A stretch of DNA of 64,000 nt from Polyangiaceae bacterium (GCA_020633235.1 JACKEA010000006.1:558001-622000); one strand, 5' to 3'. Counted from the stretch's first letter, positions 32,693-41,675 are shown. The notes: a model not told the origin generated them from the sequence alone. A program made the numbers and translations.

Positions 32693-33826
32693 TCAGTGAT
32701 GAACCCAGTCGGCATCGCCGGCGAGGATCTTCGCGTCGTCGCCATCGAGCCAAGCCTGTGCGGCGGCGTCCCCGCTCACCCTCGCATCCAAGAACGCGTA
32801 CACCGACGAGCGCAGAGCGCGTGACAAACGAGAGAGACGCTCGTCGGAGGAGCTCTGGTCCTCCAGATTGAACGTAGGGTGGCTGCCGACGCCGGGTGGC
32901 AGGTGAGAGTACAAGAGCCAACGTGAGCCATCGGCCGGTTGTTTCTCGAAGGCGATGCGCCGGTCGGCTCCCGTGAGCTCGGGCTTGCTCGGCTTGATGT
33001 CGTTGTCCCCCGTCAGCATCAGTACCGGGCCGCGCATGTTCTGCCAGGTGTTGCTGGTGCCATCGTCGAAGAAGCCGGCGTAGCCCGGTCCCATCGGGCT
33101 GAGCGCCACGGCTGCAACGGGAAGCGAATGCGTCATGGTCATCGCTGGCGCAGACGGCGACGGAAGGAACACGGCGCCGTGGGTGACGACCGGTGCTCGC
33201 GAGCCCGCGGACCAACCGGCGACGACCACGCGGGTCAAGTCGATGGCGGGACCACCGGCCTTCACGCTGGCGTCGGAGAGACTCGGCAACGCATCCAAGA
33301 CGGTGATCACGTCTCGTGTCTTGACCAATGCGACCAGACCCGTCGCGTCTTCGTCGCCGCCGCTCGTGCCGCATTCCGCCGGCGGTACCTTGCCGAGATC
33401 GCAGAACGCCTGGGCGCTCTCGGCCGTGAGCGGAATGTGGGCGATGTGGATCACTGCGTAGCCGTGATGGGCCAAGGCTTCTCCCCATTCGACCGAGTTC
33501 TGGTGCCCCGCCGCGTTGAAGCCACCGCCGTGGGACCACACCACGACGGGGAAGGGGCCGGGGCCGTCGGGAACTCGCGCCAGGAGGGGCAGCTCGCGTC
33601 CAGTCAGGGCATCCGTGACGCTCAACCCCTGACGCACGGTGAACGAGAGCCCGCGGCTCGGGTACTCGCAGGCATCCACGTTCGTCGAGCTGCACGCCGA
33701 CGCGCCCGCAGATCCACCGCTACCACTCGCGTTGCCATCGTCGCTACCACCGCACCCGCCGAGGGTCAGCAGGGTGACCAAGCGCAAAGCGTTCCACCGC
33801 GCGCCCAACCACACACTTCCCATCAT
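32693..33826 (-). CDS. Lipoprotein alpha/beta-hydrolase, PAF-acetylhydrolase-like
   Basis: The 377-residue precursor has a hydrophobic leader with lipobox-like TLGGCGGS. The catalytic core has FPVVVWSHGGGFNAAG (oxyanion), VVAGWSAGSRAPV (nucleophile), and GDNDIKPS with later SHPTF giving Asp and His candidates. GWSAGS fits chlorophyllase or PAF-acetylhydrolase-like esterases. It is convergent with the Cys-rich gene and the 32535 fragment. The upstream side shows a diverged REP-like repeat. Confidence 0.8.
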   Translation of the reverse strand: MMGSVWLGARWNALRLVTLLTLGGCGGSDDGNASGSGGSAGASACSSTNVDACEYPSRGLSFTVRQGLSVTDALTGRELPLLARVPDGPGPFPVVVWSHGGGFNAAGHQNSVEWGEALAHHGYAVIHIAHIPLTAESAQAFCDLGKVPPAECGTSGGDEDATGLVALVKTRDVITVLDALPSLSDASVKAGGPAIDLTRVVVAGWSAGSRAPVVTHGAVFLPSPSAPAMTMTHSLPVAAVALSPMGPGYAGFFDDGTSNTWQNMRGPVLMLTGDNDIKPSKPELTGADRRIAFEKQPADGSRWLLYSHLPPGVGSHPTFNLEDQSSSDERLSRLSRALRSSVYAFLDARVSGDAAAQAWLDGDDAKILAGDADWVHH

Positions 33827-33831
33827 CGCAT

Positions 33832-33854
33832 CTTACGTCGGCCACCGCGACCGA
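33832..33854 (-). repeat. Degenerate REP-like repeat
   Basis: CTTACGTCGGCCACCGCGACCG is close to the reverse complement of the copy at 40491 (which reads CGACGTAAG at its 3' end). It sits between the hydrolase start at 33826 and the membrane protein ending at 33953. Confidence 0.45.
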
Positions 33855-33952
33855 GCCAACTGCAGGCTTCCGTGCGTGCGGAGGACAGCTGCTTCTCGTC
33901 GCGTCGGGGGCGAGCAGGGGCTGCTACTGACGAGCAGTGAGCCGATGCCAGG

Positions 33953-34426
33953 TCAGGCGTCGAGGTTCAGAAGCACCTGCCGAGCCAAGCGCCTGCCTTT
34001 CGGGTCCCTTCGGCGACGGGGCTTCCGTTTCTTGGAACTGCTGGCAGGAGGTGGCGGCGCGGGGGCGTGGCGCGTTGCGCCCACTTCTGCGCCGCAATGC
34101 GTGCAGCTCTTCGGGTAGTGCCCGGTGACGACGGACCAGTACGACGCCTGCGCCGGACCCCGCGCGATGTCACGAAAGCAGAACGGGCACTTCGCGTGGG
34201 TCACCAGCGGTAGTGCCATCACTACCAGCATGGGATACACGACCAGGAACGCGAACAAGTTCAGGGTGCTTCCCTGGTACAGGGCCGCGGCGACGGCGAG
34301 ATACACGGTCCGGCGTACGCAGGTGTAGACCAGGCATCCTTTTCGGTATCGGCGCCAAGCGTCGGGGGAAACAGCGCCGGTTTCTACGGCGTCGATCACA
34401 GCGGCGGTTCGATAGGGACTGCTCAT
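33953..34426 (-). CDS. Two-helix membrane protein with zinc-ribbon-like Cys
   Basis: The 157-residue protein has two adjacent hydrophobic helices (LAVAAALYQGSTLNLFAFL and PMLVVMALPLV, about 42-85), followed by CPFCFRD and CTHCGAEV, a possible four-Cys zinc ribbon on one side of the membrane, and a basic Lys/Arg-rich tail. I do not recognise the family. The start may be the ATG at 34426 or a GTG at 34435. It follows a small ORF on the same strand with 6 bases between, so likely co-expressed. Confidence 0.65.
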   Translation of the reverse strand: MSSPYRTAAVIDAVETGAVSPDAWRRYRKGCLVYTCVRRTVYLAVAAALYQGSTLNLFAFLVVYPMLVVMALPLVTHAKCPFCFRDIARGPAQASYWSVVTGHYPKSCTHCGAEVGATRHAPAPPPPASSSKKRKPRRRRDPKGRRLARQVLLNLDA

Positions 34427-34431
34427 GGGAC

Positions 34432-34629
34432 TCACCTCGAGGAAGCGTCACGCGGGACGCGGGCCTGCCAGATCTCGGCTTGGGACTGCGTGAGCCCGGC
34501 CCCGCGATGGTCGACACCCGGTGCCGGGGAGGCCGCGCCGGTGGAAGACACCTGCAACCCGGCTGCGGGGTTGAGCATCTGACCGGTGGTGTGGATGTGA
34601 TCCATCGCTGCGCGATCGCGGTCGGTCAT
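34432..34629 (-). CDS. Short hypothetical protein
   Basis: From an ATG at 34629 the frame encodes 65 residues (MTDRDRAAMDHIHTTGQMLN, then QSQAEIWQARVPRDASSR at the end) just ahead of the membrane protein. The open frame extends further upstream (KVLAVTYALDVELAQG), so the true start may lie earlier. No family, signal or membrane helix. Coding status rests on the tight spacing and GC3 only. Confidence 0.4.
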   Translation of the reverse strand: MTDRDRAAMDHIHTTGQMLNPAAGLQVSSTGAASPAPGVDHRGAGLTQSQAEIWQARVPRDASSR

Positions 34630-34793
34630 GGCCCGCCCCTGGGCCAGTTCGACATCCAACGCGTAGGTGACGGCGAGGACCTTCCTGCGCGGCGCTGGGT
34701 TCGGCGGCTCCCGCGGTTCGGCGTTCCGTGCGCATGGCGGACTACTCGACGAAGCCGTCGTTGGGTTGCGGTGTTTCGTGCCGTGCGGAGCGC

Positions 34794-34860
34794 GAGGTTC
34801 CGCGGCGGACCAACATCCAGATGCCAAATGAGCGTTTGTCGGTTGGCTCGCCGCAAAACC
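34794..34860. repeat. Paired REP-like repeats (copy 6)
   Basis: A perfect core copy (34796-34815) is followed 26 bases later by a diverged inverted copy (34842-34860, GTTGGCTCGCCGCAAAACC). Polarity is opposite to that of the pair at 30134: GGTTCC outward, ACA inward. Between the arms is CCAGATG, shared with the copy at 52083. This is the main content of the gap 34630-34972; I see no gene there. Confidence 0.8.
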
Positions 34861-34972
34861 TCCCGCTTCGCCCCCGCGGGTCGAAGAAGTTCGGTATTGC
34901 CTCTGCTGGCAATGCGGGATAGGGCCTGTGACGCTCGGCAGTTTGTACCGAGCGCAGAGGAGGTTCGTCTTG

Positions 34973-35461
34973 ATGGCTAGGCATGCAGCGGGGTTTGTCG
35001 TCCTGCTGGCAGCCGTTTCCCTGACCGCGGCCACGGGCTGCGGTTCCGACTCGTCGTCTGCCCCGGGAGGTGGCGGCAAGGCCGGAACCGGCGGCACGGA
35101 CGGCGGGCTCGGCGGATCCGCGGGAAGCGGTGGATCTGGAGGGATCGGCGGTGCAGCGGGAAGCGGCGGTGCGGCCGGAAGCGGCGGTGCGGCCGGAGGC
35201 GGCGGTGCGGCCGGAAGCGGCGGCGCGGCCGGAAGTGGCGGCGCGGCCGGAAGTGGCGGCGCGGCCGGAAGTGGCGGCGCGGCCGGAAGTGGCGGCATGA
35301 ACGCGGGTCACTCCGGGATGGCGATGCTGTCCGGAGGAACCGTGATGAGCAGCACCAACTACAAGCTGGTCCTGTCCACCGGACAGAGCCCCGGCGGCAA
35401 CGGCGTGATGACGTCGACGAGCTATCGCCTGCAGGGCGGCATCGTCGGCGCGACCCAGTGA
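34973..35461 (+). CDS. Lipoprotein with GSGGAA tandem linker
   Basis: The 162-residue precursor has a signal and lipobox (TAATGCGSD, Cys23) and an extended low-complexity stretch, including eight 18-bp DNA repeats at about 35153-35295 encoding AAGSGG. The final 50 residues (GGTVMSSTNYKLVLSTGQSP, then TSYRLQGGIVGATQ) recall the small beta-domain found at the ends of secreted adhesin-type proteins. AGAGGAGG stands 10 bases before the ATG. It precedes the collagen-like gene at 35483 by 21 bases, likely as one transcript. Confidence 0.8.
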   Translation: MARHAAGFVVLLAAVSLTAATGCGSDSSSAPGGGGKAGTGGTDGGLGGSAGSGGSGGIGGAAGSGGAAGSGGAAGGGGAAGSGGAAGSGGAAGSGGAAGSGGAAGSGGMNAGHSGMAMLSGGTVMSSTNYKLVLSTGQSPGGNGVMTSTSYRLQGGIVGATQ

Positions 35462-35482
35462 TCTTCAGAGGGACGGAACAAC

Positions 35483-36586
35483 ATGGCACGTAGATTTGGA
35501 ATTCTCGGTATCTCGGCCGCTGCGGCGGCGATCCTGGCAGCCTCCACCGCTTCGTCGGCGGTGCCTTCCACGCTCACCCAGCAGGGGCGCTTGTTCGATA
35601 GCGGCGGCTCGCCGGCGACCGGAGCAGTGTCCATCACGTTCGCGGTGTACGACGCGGCAACCAACGGCACGGCGCTGTGGACGGAGACCCAGAACGTCAC
35701 CTTGGACGAAGGCTATTTCTCGGCGCGTCTCGGCGAGACCACGGCCATCCCGTCCACCGTGTTCGACGGTTCGACGCGCTACCTTGGCGTCACCGTGGGC
35801 ACGGATCCGGAGATGACCCCGCGGCAGTCCCTCGTCAGCGTTCCCTACGCGCTGATGGCGAACAACGCCGTGGGCGACATCACGCCCACGAGCGTGACCG
35901 TGAACGGCACCCAGGTGATCGACTCCAGTGGCAATTGGGTCGGCCCCGCGGGTTCCTTGGCAGGTCCGACCGGTCCGACCGGCCCTCAAGGTCCCACCGG
36001 TCCGGACGGCGCGACGGGCGCGCAAGGTCCGCAGGGCACGCCGGGTGCCCAAGGTCCTGCCGGTCCTCAGGGTCCCGCCGGACCGCAAGGTCCCATCGGC
36101 CCGACGGGCCCCACGGGCCCAAGCTGGACGGTGGGCGCCGGGCTCACCCTCGCGGCGAACAACCTGTCCGTGGCCACCAATGGCATCACCAGCGCGATGA
36201 TCGCGAACAACACCATCGTGGACGCGGACATCTCCGGCGTGAACTACAACAAGGTCGGCCTGCAGGCGGCGTGCCCTGGCGGTTACTCAATGGTCGGCGG
36301 CACCAACGGCAACACGTGCTGGTCGGGCTGGCGTTCGCCCGCGACCTATCCGAACGCCGCACGCGACTGCTTCGACGAAGGCACACACGTCTGCAGTTAC
36401 GAGGAATTCTACCATGCGTGGCAAGGTGGGACGAATCCCGCCTTTCTCTCGAACGACTGGATCGGGAACATCGTCGGAGACGACGCGGTCTTGTGTGTCA
36501 ACAACACGACGACGGTGACCAACTTCGAGGGCACCTGCGCCAAGAACGACAGTCATTGGTATCGTTGCTGCACGGGTCGTCGCTGA
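35483..36586 (+). CDS. Secreted collagen-like protein
   Basis: The 367-residue precursor has a Sec signal (ISAAAAAILAASTASSA, cleavage after SSA). Residues about 25-150 are beta-rich (QGRLFDSGGSPATGAVSITFAVYD). A Gly-X-Y stretch of about 60 residues (GPTGPQGPTGPDGATGAQGP and more, near 155-215) is a collagen-like triple-helix segment. The C-terminal domain has paired Cys (CPGGYSMVGG, CFDEGTHVCSYEEF, CVNNTT...C) like DUF-type trimerisation heads. Probably a trimeric surface or secreted fibre protein partnered with the lipoprotein encoded just upstream. GAGGGACGG precedes the ATG. Confidence 0.85.
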   Translation: MARRFGILGISAAAAAILAASTASSAVPSTLTQQGRLFDSGGSPATGAVSITFAVYDAATNGTALWTETQNVTLDEGYFSARLGETTAIPSTVFDGSTRYLGVTVGTDPEMTPRQSLVSVPYALMANNAVGDITPTSVTVNGTQVIDSSGNWVGPAGSLAGPTGPTGPQGPTGPDGATGAQGPQGTPGAQGPAGPQGPAGPQGPIGPTGPTGPSWTVGAGLTLAANNLSVATNGITSAMIANNTIVDADISGVNYNKVGLQAACPGGYSMVGGTNGNTCWSGWRSPATYPNAARDCFDEGTHVCSYEEFYHAWQGGTNPAFLSNDWIGNIVGDDAVLCVNNTTTVTNFEGTCAKNDSHWYRCCTGRR

Positions 36587-36656
36587 GCTTCGCGTCGGCT
36601 GAGAGCGCGCGGCGAGTCCTTGCTGGATTCGCCGCGCATGCGTTCGTACGGTGCTC

Positions 36657-37166
36657 ATGATGGCTGGTTCAGAGTCCACTTCGCCGCTGCTGATGGTCGC
36701 GACCGCTTCGGGCGTGCTCGCCTGCGCGGGCGTCGTGTGGCTCGCGTTTCGCGTCTCGGCGCTGGAGGAGCGCAAGCTCGAGCCCACCATTGTCGCAGCC
36801 GCGTCCGTAGTTCCCACGCCGCTCCCAGTGGTGTCCGCCGTGGCCGCGCCAGTCCCAACGGTCGCGCCCGCGCCGCCGGCGCCCCTCGACCCCGCCAGCG
36901 TGAAGAAGGACTGGGAACAGAGCGTGGGCGCGCGGGCGGCGGCGATCTGTTACACGGATGCGGCGGATGCCCCGACGCTCACCGTGGCGCTGCGCATCGG
37001 AGCGCAGGGCAACGTGCTCGCGGCGGTCGCCACGCCGGACAGCATGAAGCGCGCGCCCAAGCTGGCAACGTGCGTGGCAGGAGTGCTGAGCAGCGTGCAG
37101 CTCTCGGCGCCGGGCAAGCTGGTGCAGGGCACGGTCGAGCTCGCGCCGCCGAAGAAGACGCGCTGA
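36657..37166 (+). CDS. Membrane-anchored protein with AgmX-like C-terminal domain
   Basis: The 169-residue protein has one N-terminal transmembrane helix (about 10-30) and a Pro/Ala linker to about 75. A C-terminal domain (RIGAQGNVLAAVATPDSMKR, ATCVAGVLSSVQLSAPGK) has the strand pattern of the TonB-like/AgmX (PglI) domain seen in myxobacterial gliding and secretion proteins. The starts at 36651, 36657 and 36660 are all in frame. It is convergent with the lipoprotein at 37173, six bases between stops. Confidence 0.65.
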   Translation: MMAGSESTSPLLMVATASGVLACAGVVWLAFRVSALEERKLEPTIVAAASVVPTPLPVVSAVAAPVPTVAPAPPAPLDPASVKKDWEQSVGARAAAICYTDAADAPTLTVALRIGAQGNVLAAVATPDSMKRAPKLATCVAGVLSSVQLSAPGKLVQGTVELAPPKKTR

Positions 37167-37172
37167 AGCACC

Positions 37173-37856
37173 TCAGCGCGGCGGCCAGGTGGAGCGGACG
37201 ATCACCCGGGTCCAAGTCGCCGGCTCGAACAAGGGCTCGCCCGGACTGATCCCGAAGCGAAAGTCCTTGGTCTGGAGCTCGTAGTACCGCTTGCGAGGGG
37301 CGTTGCCGCGATAGCCGCGCGGCTTCAGGGCCATGGCCAGCTGGGAGCACGCTTCTTCGAAAGAGCCACCCGGAACCAACAGCACGACGCTTTCGTCGCC
37401 TGCGACACAGAGGTAACCCTTGTCCGGACCGAGCGCCGCCTCCAGATCGCGGTAGCGCTCGCCGAGCTGCGCCGCGGGGATCGCACAGCTCGCCCGGACG
37501 CTGAGCTCGACGCTGGTGCCGTTGGAATCAGCAAAGCTACCGCTTATCACGGTCCCTTGCTTTCGATAGCTCCAACGGAAGCTTCCTTGGGCGGCGTCCA
37601 CGCCGATCTTCGTGTAGCCCTTCGCTTCCAAGGCCTGGCTGTAGAGCGCCGTCACGTCGGGTGGAGCTCCCTTCTGCGCCACAGCGAGCACCGTGTCGCT
37701 CGATCGATCACACACCGCGGCCTTGCCCAGGGGAAAGCCCTCTTCGGCCCAGATCCCGCTGGGCTTCTTGCCGTGGGAGCACGCCTCGGGCGGGCTCCAA
37801 CAGGCCGTGAGAAGTGCGCTGAGGGCGAAACAGGGCCAAAGGCTCCAGGGACGCAT
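37173..37856 (-). CDS. Lipoprotein, unknown domain
   Basis: The 227-residue precursor has a signal and lipobox (LSALLTACWSP). The mature part has ALYSQALEAKGYTKIGVD, a region with alternating strands (FRWSYRKQGTVISGSFAD), and SVVLLVPGGSFEEACSQLAMAL; four or five Cys may form disulfides. I do not recognise the family. Single gene, likely in the envelope. Confidence 0.75.
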   Translation of the reverse strand: MRPWSLWPCFALSALLTACWSPPEACSHGKKPSGIWAEEGFPLGKAAVCDRSSDTVLAVAQKGAPPDVTALYSQALEAKGYTKIGVDAAQGSFRWSYRKQGTVISGSFADSNGTSVELSVRASCAIPAAQLGERYRDLEAALGPDKGYLCVAGDESVVLLVPGGSFEEACSQLAMALKPRGYRGNAPRKRYYELQTKDFRFGISPGEPLFEPATWTRVIVRSTWPPR

Positions 37857-37899
37857 GGGACGAGTCTGTGCCCGTCGCTCCTTACATGGGTCTTACTTG

Positions 37900-38871
37900 T
37901 CAGAGTCCGCGCACCCAGCGTTGCCAGGCGGGATGGGCCTCTTCAGGGGACATGCCTACCACTGCTGCGAAGGCCGAGCGGCCCGTGGGATCCGTGGCGA
38001 AGTCGTCGCGGAAGCGGTGATAGAAGGGCCAGAGCTTGCCCTGCGCGTCGAGCCATTGGCACAAGTAGCGCGCCATGGCGTAGTGGAGATCTTCTCTTGC
38101 GCCGCGGAACGTCGCGTCGCTCATTCCGAACAGAGCGGGAAGCTGCGCTGCGTCCCGTTCCTTCGGGGAGCGCCAGGCGTTGATCAAGCGCGGGTGGCGC
38201 CAGTTCTTGCCGCCGTGGATTTCGCCCGCCCGAGGGAGAGAGAAGCGCTCGAAGAGTGAAGCGATGCCTTCGTCGATCCAGTCCGGAGCTTCGGGGAAGT
38301 CCGCCTCCACCAGGGGGTGCACGAGCTCGTGGGTGAGGGTGCCAATGCCGGGTGCGACGTTCATGACGATGGCGCGCTCGGTCGGAAGATAGAAGCCGTA
38401 GGGCGTGTGGCAGGGCTCGTTCCAGTGGCGCAGGCACCAGGCGCGATAGCCCGTGGCGTCGGGGTACAGGAGCACGCTGATGGCCTTCTTGGGTGGCGTA
38501 TCGAAGCGGCCGTTGAAGTAGGCGTCCAGGGCGCGATTCGTGACGGACACGGCGCCGGCCAGGGCGCCGCGCCGCGGGGTGACCAGCAAGAACACACCGT
38601 GCGCGACTTCCGTGTGGACGTCTGGGCCGAGCTCCTCTCGGACGCCTTGGCGGCGCGCGTTCAAATCTGCCGCGAGATCGTAGGGGAGGGGCGTCACCGC
38701 GGGGGGCGCAGCGGCGTGGTCCGCTGCGGACGAAGGAGGAGCGGCAATGGGGTCTGCGACGGACGAACGTAGAGCGACAATGGGATGGTCCGCGACGGGA
38801 TCCCGCGTCGGGCTGCAGGCCGCGACAGCGAGGGTGAGCGTGGTGCAGGAGAGGGTCCGAAGAGTGCGCAC
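37900..38871 (-). CDS. Zinc peptidase-like lipoprotein
   Basis: The 323-residue precursor, from a GTG at 38871, has a signal with lipobox (LTLAVAACSPT). An Ala/Pro linker runs to about residue 70. The central region has the HEXXH-type zinc site THELVHPLVEADFPEAPDWI followed by DEGIASLFE (third ligand Glu). This spacing is that of gluzincin-like DUF1570-type domains (putative peptidases). The C-terminal 100 residues are helical (YAMARYLCQWLDAQG). A longer frame from 39009 is open but its first 45 residues are Arg-rich and not signal-like, so the GTG is preferred. Confidence 0.7.
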   Translation of the reverse strand: MRTLRTLSCTTLTLAVAACSPTRDPVADHPIVALRSSVADPIAAPPSSAADHAAAPPAVTPLPYDLAADLNARRQGVREELGPDVHTEVAHGVFLLVTPRRGALAGAVSVTNRALDAYFNGRFDTPPKKAISVLLYPDATGYRAWCLRHWNEPCHTPYGFYLPTERAIVMNVAPGIGTLTHELVHPLVEADFPEAPDWIDEGIASLFERFSLPRAGEIHGGKNWRHPRLINAWRSPKERDAAQLPALFGMSDATFRGAREDLHYAMARYLCQWLDAQGKLWPFYHRFRDDFATDPTGRSAFAAVVGMSPEEAHPAWQRWVRGL

Positions 38872-39032
38872 GCAGGTACGTCGTTCGAGCGAGCCAGTTC
38901 GTGACACGGACCGCGCCCGCCGGGCGTCGATGCGCTGTGCCATTGGCACAATCGAGATCCGGCTGTCTGGATCGCGCGGTGGCCGCAAGCCGGAAATCCA
39001 CGCTGGCACGCTAGCTGCTTGGCGCAGCCCGC

Positions 39033-40487
39033 ATGCGACCCGTGGTGATCGGATTCGGGCTGCTCGCGCTGGTGGCGGGCTGTGGGAGCACGTCTGCAGA
39101 CGCTGGACCTGCTGCGGGGGGCGCGGCGGGAGCGGCAGGGTACGGTGGCGCCGCCGGCGCAGCGGGGGCGGGCGGCGCAGCAGGCATGGGTGGTGGCGCG
39201 GGCGCAGCGGGTAGCGCGGGAGCGTCGCCGACCGACGACACGCTTTGGGCTCACCGCGGCGACGGGTCGGGGGGCGTTCGTGCCGTGACCGCCGGAGGTG
39301 GCGGTCGCGTCGTGGTGGTCGGCGCGTTCGAAGGCAGCATCGACTTTGGTGCCGGTGTCATGACCAGCGCTGGAGGCAACGACATGTTCGTGGCGAGCTT
39401 CGACGCGCAAGGCAACTGCGTGTGGAGCCGACGATTCGGCGGCTCAAAGGACGACGCCGCCAACGTCGTAGCCATGGACGAGACCGGCATCGTGTACGTT
39501 TCCGGCGCCTTCCAGGAGACGATGAGCGTCGGCGATGCAGCGGTACTGACCGGCGCGGGTTCGTACGACGTTCCACTGATCGTGCTCGATGGCGACGGCA
39601 AGGTGCTGCGCGCTGAACGCTACGGTGGCCCTGGTGGCGACATTGCCTTCGGGATCGACGTCCGCGACGGCGTCGTCGCGCTGATCGGCGAGAGCGGCGG
39701 CCCGATCAGCTTCGGGGGCGCGACGTTGAGCGGCGTCGAGTCGAGCTTCGTGGCCGCTCATACCACTGCCGGCGCCCACGTCTTCAGCCGTATGTTCGAC
39801 GAGCTGTCCGTGGAGTCCGTCGCGATCGACCCGACGGGCCACATCGCCATCGGGGGCTCGTTCAACGATCCGACGGATCTGGGGACCGGTCCCATGACGC
39901 CGGTGGCGAGCACCGACGGATTCGTCGCTCGATTGAAGCCGACGGGGGAGACGCTCTTCGCGCATCGCATCGGCGACGGCAGTACCGTGTTCGGCTACTC
40001 GGTCGCGACGGGGCCGACCTCCGACATCGTGTTCGCCGGAATGGCTCAGAGCCAGGGGAAGCCCGAGTCCTTCGTGCAGCTCGAGCGCGTCACGTCGGAG
40101 GGCAAGGTGGTGTGGAACAAGAAGCTGGGTGCCGCCGACTACGCGGCGGCCAATTCCGTCGCCGTCGATGCCGCCGACAATGTCATCATCGGCGGGTTGG
40201 TTCGCGATGGCGTGGTCGATCTCGGCTGCGGTCCGCACACGGTGGTCGCCGACCCCGAAAGCTCCTATGCCGGCGACGTACTGGTCGCGAAGCTCGACCC
40301 AGCGGGTACGTGCGTGTGGAGCAAGGTCTTCGGGCCTGCCGGCATGCAGTTCGCCGCGGGGGTCGCCATCGACGACCTGAACCGCGTCAGTGTCGGAGGT
40401 TACTTCCAACAGAGTATCGACTTCGGGCAAGGGCCCATGGTGGCGACTCACCCCGCGGAGCCGTTCCTGGCGACCTTCGCGCCGTGA
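39033..40487 (+). CDS. SBBP beta-propeller lipoprotein
   Basis: The 484-residue precursor has a signal and lipobox (LALVAGCGST), a GAAG linker to about 65, then repeated blades of about 55 residues with the SBBP-type pattern (VVVGAFEGSIDFGAGVMT, DMFVASFDAQGNCVWSRRFGG, DLGTGPMTPVASTDGFVARL). The blades end with FGQGPMVATHPAEPFLATFA. A seven-bladed propeller on the cell surface would bind polymers or proteins; function unknown. A REP-like repeat begins about 6 bases after its stop. Confidence 0.85.
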   Translation: MRPVVIGFGLLALVAGCGSTSADAGPAAGGAAGAAGYGGAAGAAGAGGAAGMGGGAGAAGSAGASPTDDTLWAHRGDGSGGVRAVTAGGGGRVVVVGAFEGSIDFGAGVMTSAGGNDMFVASFDAQGNCVWSRRFGGSKDDAANVVAMDETGIVYVSGAFQETMSVGDAAVLTGAGSYDVPLIVLDGDGKVLRAERYGGPGGDIAFGIDVRDGVVALIGESGGPISFGGATLSGVESSFVAAHTTAGAHVFSRMFDELSVESVAIDPTGHIAIGGSFNDPTDLGTGPMTPVASTDGFVARLKPTGETLFAHRIGDGSTVFGYSVATGPTSDIVFAGMAQSQGKPESFVQLERVTSEGKVVWNKKLGAADYAAANSVAVDAADNVIIGGLVRDGVVDLGCGPHTVVADPESSYAGDVLVAKLDPAGTCVWSKVFGPAGMQFAAGVAIDDLNRVSVGGYFQQSIDFGQGPMVATHPAEPFLATFAP

Positions 40488-40490
40488 AGG

Positions 40491-40514
40491 CGGTTCCGCG
40501 GCGGACCGACGTAA
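40491..40514 (+). repeat. REP-like dispersed repeat, copy 7
   Basis: A perfect core with R = G (CGGTTCCGCGGCGGACCGAC, then GTAA) begins about 4 bases after the stop of the SBBP gene ending at 40487. Confidence 0.85.
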
Positions 40515-40619
40515 GCTGGCCCAGCAGGTGTTTCCGGGCGAGGGCGCAAGGCGTAGTCTATGTAGCGCGGCAAGGCCGCATCTGGGATTCGGGAGCTCCC
40601 ATCGGGAAGGAGATCCGAG

Positions 40620-41675
40620 ATGAAGCGGCTGTTCGCATCGTTGCTCACGGGTACCGTTCTCCTCGCAGCACCAACTGCATTGGCCGACGTCTTCTACAAG
40701 GTCGACTTCGAGAACGGCGACACCAAGGCCGTCGTTGGCAACTCCAGCCAGGAGCTGATCGACGGCACGATTGACGCGGTCGCCAACCCCCATCCGGATG
40801 CGAACAATGGCTCCGCCATGGTCGGGCGGTTTCGCGTTCCGCTGAGCGCGAGCAAAGTGCGTGCGGAGCTGTCGAGCCAACGCCTGCCGACCGACGGCCA
40901 AACCTATCGCTACCGGTGGTCGTACTACATACCCAACGACTTCTTCGACGGAGCGACCATCGACTGGCTGGTCAACTCGCAGTGGAAGACGTGGCCCTGC
41001 GAAGTCTGCAATGCGACCTACGACCCGGCCATTTGCGGCGGTTGCGCCGGTATCTTCGACGACCTCCGGGTGACGGACGGCCAGTGGTGGGATTTCTGGT
41101 GGAGAGCCGAGCCGGACTGCAACGAGCATTCCGAGGCCGTCGCGCTGGGGCAGTGGGTTCGCTTCGAAATGCTGGTCTACTGGACCACCGGGTCGGATGG
41201 ATACGTGCGGCTGTGGCGGGATGGGAAGTCGAGCAAGTCTTTGGACGGCATTCGCACGTTGTTCACGTCTTTCGAGAAGGGCACGTGCGACATGTACTGG
41301 GCCGTCGGACTGTACGCACACTGGTCCGGGACCAAGAACGACCTGGAGATGTTCGTCGACGACATCGAGATTTCCGATGAGACTGCGCCGCCCGATGGCG
41401 GCGTGGCGGACGCGGGAACGTCGAAGGACGGTGGCGCGCCCCTCGTGGATGGTGGCGGCGGAACTTCGGGCAGCGGCGTCGACGCGAGCAGTGGCGGCAG
41501 TAGCGCGAACGGTGGAACGGGCGGAAGCAAGCCCACTGAGGACGACTCGGGGTGCTCGTGCGGCGTCGGGCCGCGGCCCCGAGCGCCCACGGGGAATTGG
41601 CCAGTGGCGGCGTTGGTGTTGCTGCTCGCTTCCGGTCGCTGGGTCGGGCGCACGCGACGTTCCCGCGTGGAGTGA
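40620..41675 (+). CDS. Exported polysaccharide-lyase-like protein with MYXO-CTERM tail
   Basis: The 351-residue precursor has a Sec signal (LLTGTVLLAAPTALA). The domain, about residues 22-265, has the jelly-roll pattern of alginate/heparin-lyase-type proteins (SYYIPNDFFDGATIDWLVN, WWRAEPDCNEHSEAVALG, WVRFEMLVYWTTGSDGYVRL, NDLEMFVDDIEIS). An acidic Gly/Ser linker leads to DSGCSCGVG, a hydrophobic helix (WPVAALVLLLASG) and RTRRSR: a MYXO-CTERM-like sorting tail. It probably acts on polymers at the cell surface. AAGGAGATCCGAG precedes the ATG. Confidence 0.75.
   Translation: MKRLFASLLTGTVLLAAPTALADVFYKVDFENGDTKAVVGNSSQELIDGTIDAVANPHPDANNGSAMVGRFRVPLSASKVRAELSSQRLPTDGQTYRYRWSYYIPNDFFDGATIDWLVNSQWKTWPCEVCNATYDPAICGGCAGIFDDLRVTDGQWWDFWWRAEPDCNEHSEAVALGQWVRFEMLVYWTTGSDGYVRLWRDGKSSKSLDGIRTLFTSFEKGTCDMYWAVGLYAHWSGTKNDLEMFVDDIEISDETAPPDGGVADAGTSKDGGAPLVDGGGGTSGSGVDASSGGSSANGGTGGSKPTEDDSGCSCGVGPRPRAPTGNWPVAALVLLLASGRWVGRTRRSRVE

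Noticed and set aside
35153..35295. 18-bp tandem repeats as a regulatory or non-coding array
   Set aside because: They encode the AAGSGG linker of a lipoprotein in frame and are ordinary for this group.
38097..38117. Further copy of the dispersed repeat (GCCGCGGAACGTCGC)
   Set aside because: Only a short match, inside the well-supported zinc peptidase-like gene.
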